DNA from: Candidatus Bathyarchaeota archaeon
GTDB lineage: Archaea > Thermoproteota > Bathyarchaeia > TCS64
Assembly (NCBI GenBank): GCA_016934355.1
Contig: JAFGTA010000089.1
Location: 1-6,632, forward strand
Reading direction: 5' to 3'
Length of the DNA: 6,632 bases
A program made the position numbers and the translations under genes. A model generated the notes under the pieces. That model was not told the origin of the DNA and did no database searches. It saw only the letters and a program-made list of their open reading frames with translations. Each line of letters begins with the position of its first letter. The first letter of the stretch is position 1. Of this stretch, positions 5,878 through 6,632 are shown piece after piece.

Positions 5878-6632
5878 TTAGTTTCCCAGCTTGGCTGGGA
5901 GGAACTCGTCCACGATGTAGGTGAGCCCGTACCGGCTGAACGCCTCCAGCTCGGCCTTCTGCTCCAACTCTAGGAATATGTCGAGCTCACGTTGCCATAT
6001 CTCGCCCTTGTACCGGGGGTCGTCCTTCAGCTCGTGGAGCCGCTTGTGGTCAAACTCGGTCAACGGCTCGGTAGGCAGCTTGTAGTCGATGATGTCTGTG
6101 CCCCAGACCCCGATCCACTGGGCGTCGGGCGTGGTGAGCCCCCGCAGGTGGGCGGCGTTAGCTGACCCGCTTATGATGACCATGGCGATGTGGACGCCCC
6201 ACGGGTCGCCGTCCGTGAACACGTAGACTGGGAGATCGTAGTCGAGGTTTAACCTGTTGATGATGCCCCTCGTCGCCCTCGGGCTCTGGCCCGCAGTGTG
6301 GATGAGGATGGCGTTGAACTTCTCGTGGGCATGTTCCTCGACGAGCCGGGTGAACATGGCGCCCTTCTCTATGACGAGAACCTTGTCGGCGCTGGTCTCC
6401 ACGAACTCGCTGCTTGTGAGGGCGGGGCCGATCATGACGCCGTCCGGGTGGTCAGTGAGGTTCATGGTGCGCCCCTCGTATCCGGGCACCGTGTACTCGA
6501 TGGTGAGGTCCCCGAACATGGCGCTCCGTTCCTCGGGAAAGATGTGGAAGTCCTCGCGCGCCCTGTTCAGCGCCACCTCCAGGTCTGTGATGATGTTGTC
6601 GCTCTCCTGCTGGTTGTTGTACTCGATGTCCC
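5878..6632 (-). CDS. top6A: DNA topoisomerase VI subunit A, C-terminal two thirds (5' end outside window)
   Basis: The minus-strand frame is open from the window edge to TAA at 5880-5878, giving 250 complete codons. It is the Spo11-like catalytic subunit of type IIB topoisomerase VI, which with subunit B relaxes and decatenates DNA. The visible part starts inside the ESDNIITDLEV region, followed by the TOPRIM domain: LVIEKGAMF with its catalytic Glu, ILIHTAGQSPRATRG, and FTDGDPWG with the two metal-binding Asp residues. The C-terminus ends DEFLPAKLGN. The catalytic tyrosine in the winged-helix domain is upstream, beyond the window. The family is about 360-390 residues, so a little over 100 are missing. 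The GTG at 6576 is internal and not a start. In most archaea the B subunit gene is next to it, and here it could lie upstream of the window edge. It is separated from the sugar block by a T7 run, so it is probably a distinct unit. Confidence 0.93.
   Translation of the reverse strand, partial: DIEYNNQQESDNIITDLEVALNRAREDFHIFPEERSAMFGDLTIEYTVPGYEGRTMNLTDHPDGVMIGPALTSSEFVETSADKVLVIEKGAMFTRLVEEHAHEKFNAILIHTAGQSPRATRGIINRLNLDYDLPVYVFTDGDPWGVHIAMVIISGSANAAHLRGLTTPDAQWIGVWGTDIIDYKLPTEPLTEFDHKRLHELKDDPRYKGEIWQRELDIFLELEQKAELEAFSRYGLTYIVDEFLPAKLGN

Noticed and set aside
5878..6576. Topoisomerase VI A as a complete 232-residue gene starting at GTG 6576
   Set aside because: The frame continues with conserved family sequence to the window edge, so the GTG is an internal valine.

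Overview
The window looks archaeal. The C-terminal two thirds of a topoisomerase VI A subunit (Spo11-like, with TOPRIM motifs) is at the right end. A deazaflavin (F420)/flavin-type luciferase-like oxidoreductase is at the left. AGG (Arg) and ATA (Ile) codons are used heavily in a GC-rich sequence. Ribosome-binding sites read GTGAT/GGTGAT, and a T-rich run follows a stop codon where a terminator would be. A TACK-type or other thermophilic archaeal lineage is plausible, but the sequence alone does not fix the taxon.

Left block (1-2371, + strand): a tight three-gene operon. It holds the C-terminal part of a radical SAM/SPASM protein (start outside the window), a luciferase-like monooxygenase-family oxidoreductase, and a creatininase-family metallohydrolase. 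A SPASM radical SAM enzyme, a creatininase-type protein and a redox enzyme together resemble the logic of mycofactocin maturation (MftC, MftE and a cognate oxidoreductase). The cluster is therefore a candidate archaeal peptide-modification or peptide-cofactor system. No precursor peptide is visible in the window, so this is inference.

Middle block (2380-5837, - strand; transcription runs right to left): a small two-helix membrane protein, a short nucleotidyltransferase overlapping it by 8 bp, a second nucleotidyltransferase with a left-handed beta-helix tail, and a GlmM-type phosphohexomutase. These should make nucleotide-activated sugars for the cell surface, glycans or glycolipids. The mutase makes sugar-1-phosphates and the two nucleotidyltransferases are built to join sugar-1-phosphates to NTPs. 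The left and middle blocks converge with only 8 bp between stop codons.

The mutase has no canonical start codon that includes its conserved N-terminal motif. The reading frame is intact back to an ACG codon 6 nt downstream of a strong GGTGAT ribosome-binding site, which suggests either a non-AUG start or a base error.

Right block (5868-6632, - strand): top6A, cut by the window edge, followed by a T7 run that fits an archaeal terminator and may also serve as the promoter of the small membrane-protein gene. No RNA genes, CRISPR arrays, insertion sequences or long repeats were seen. No gene-free stretch exceeds 50 bp.
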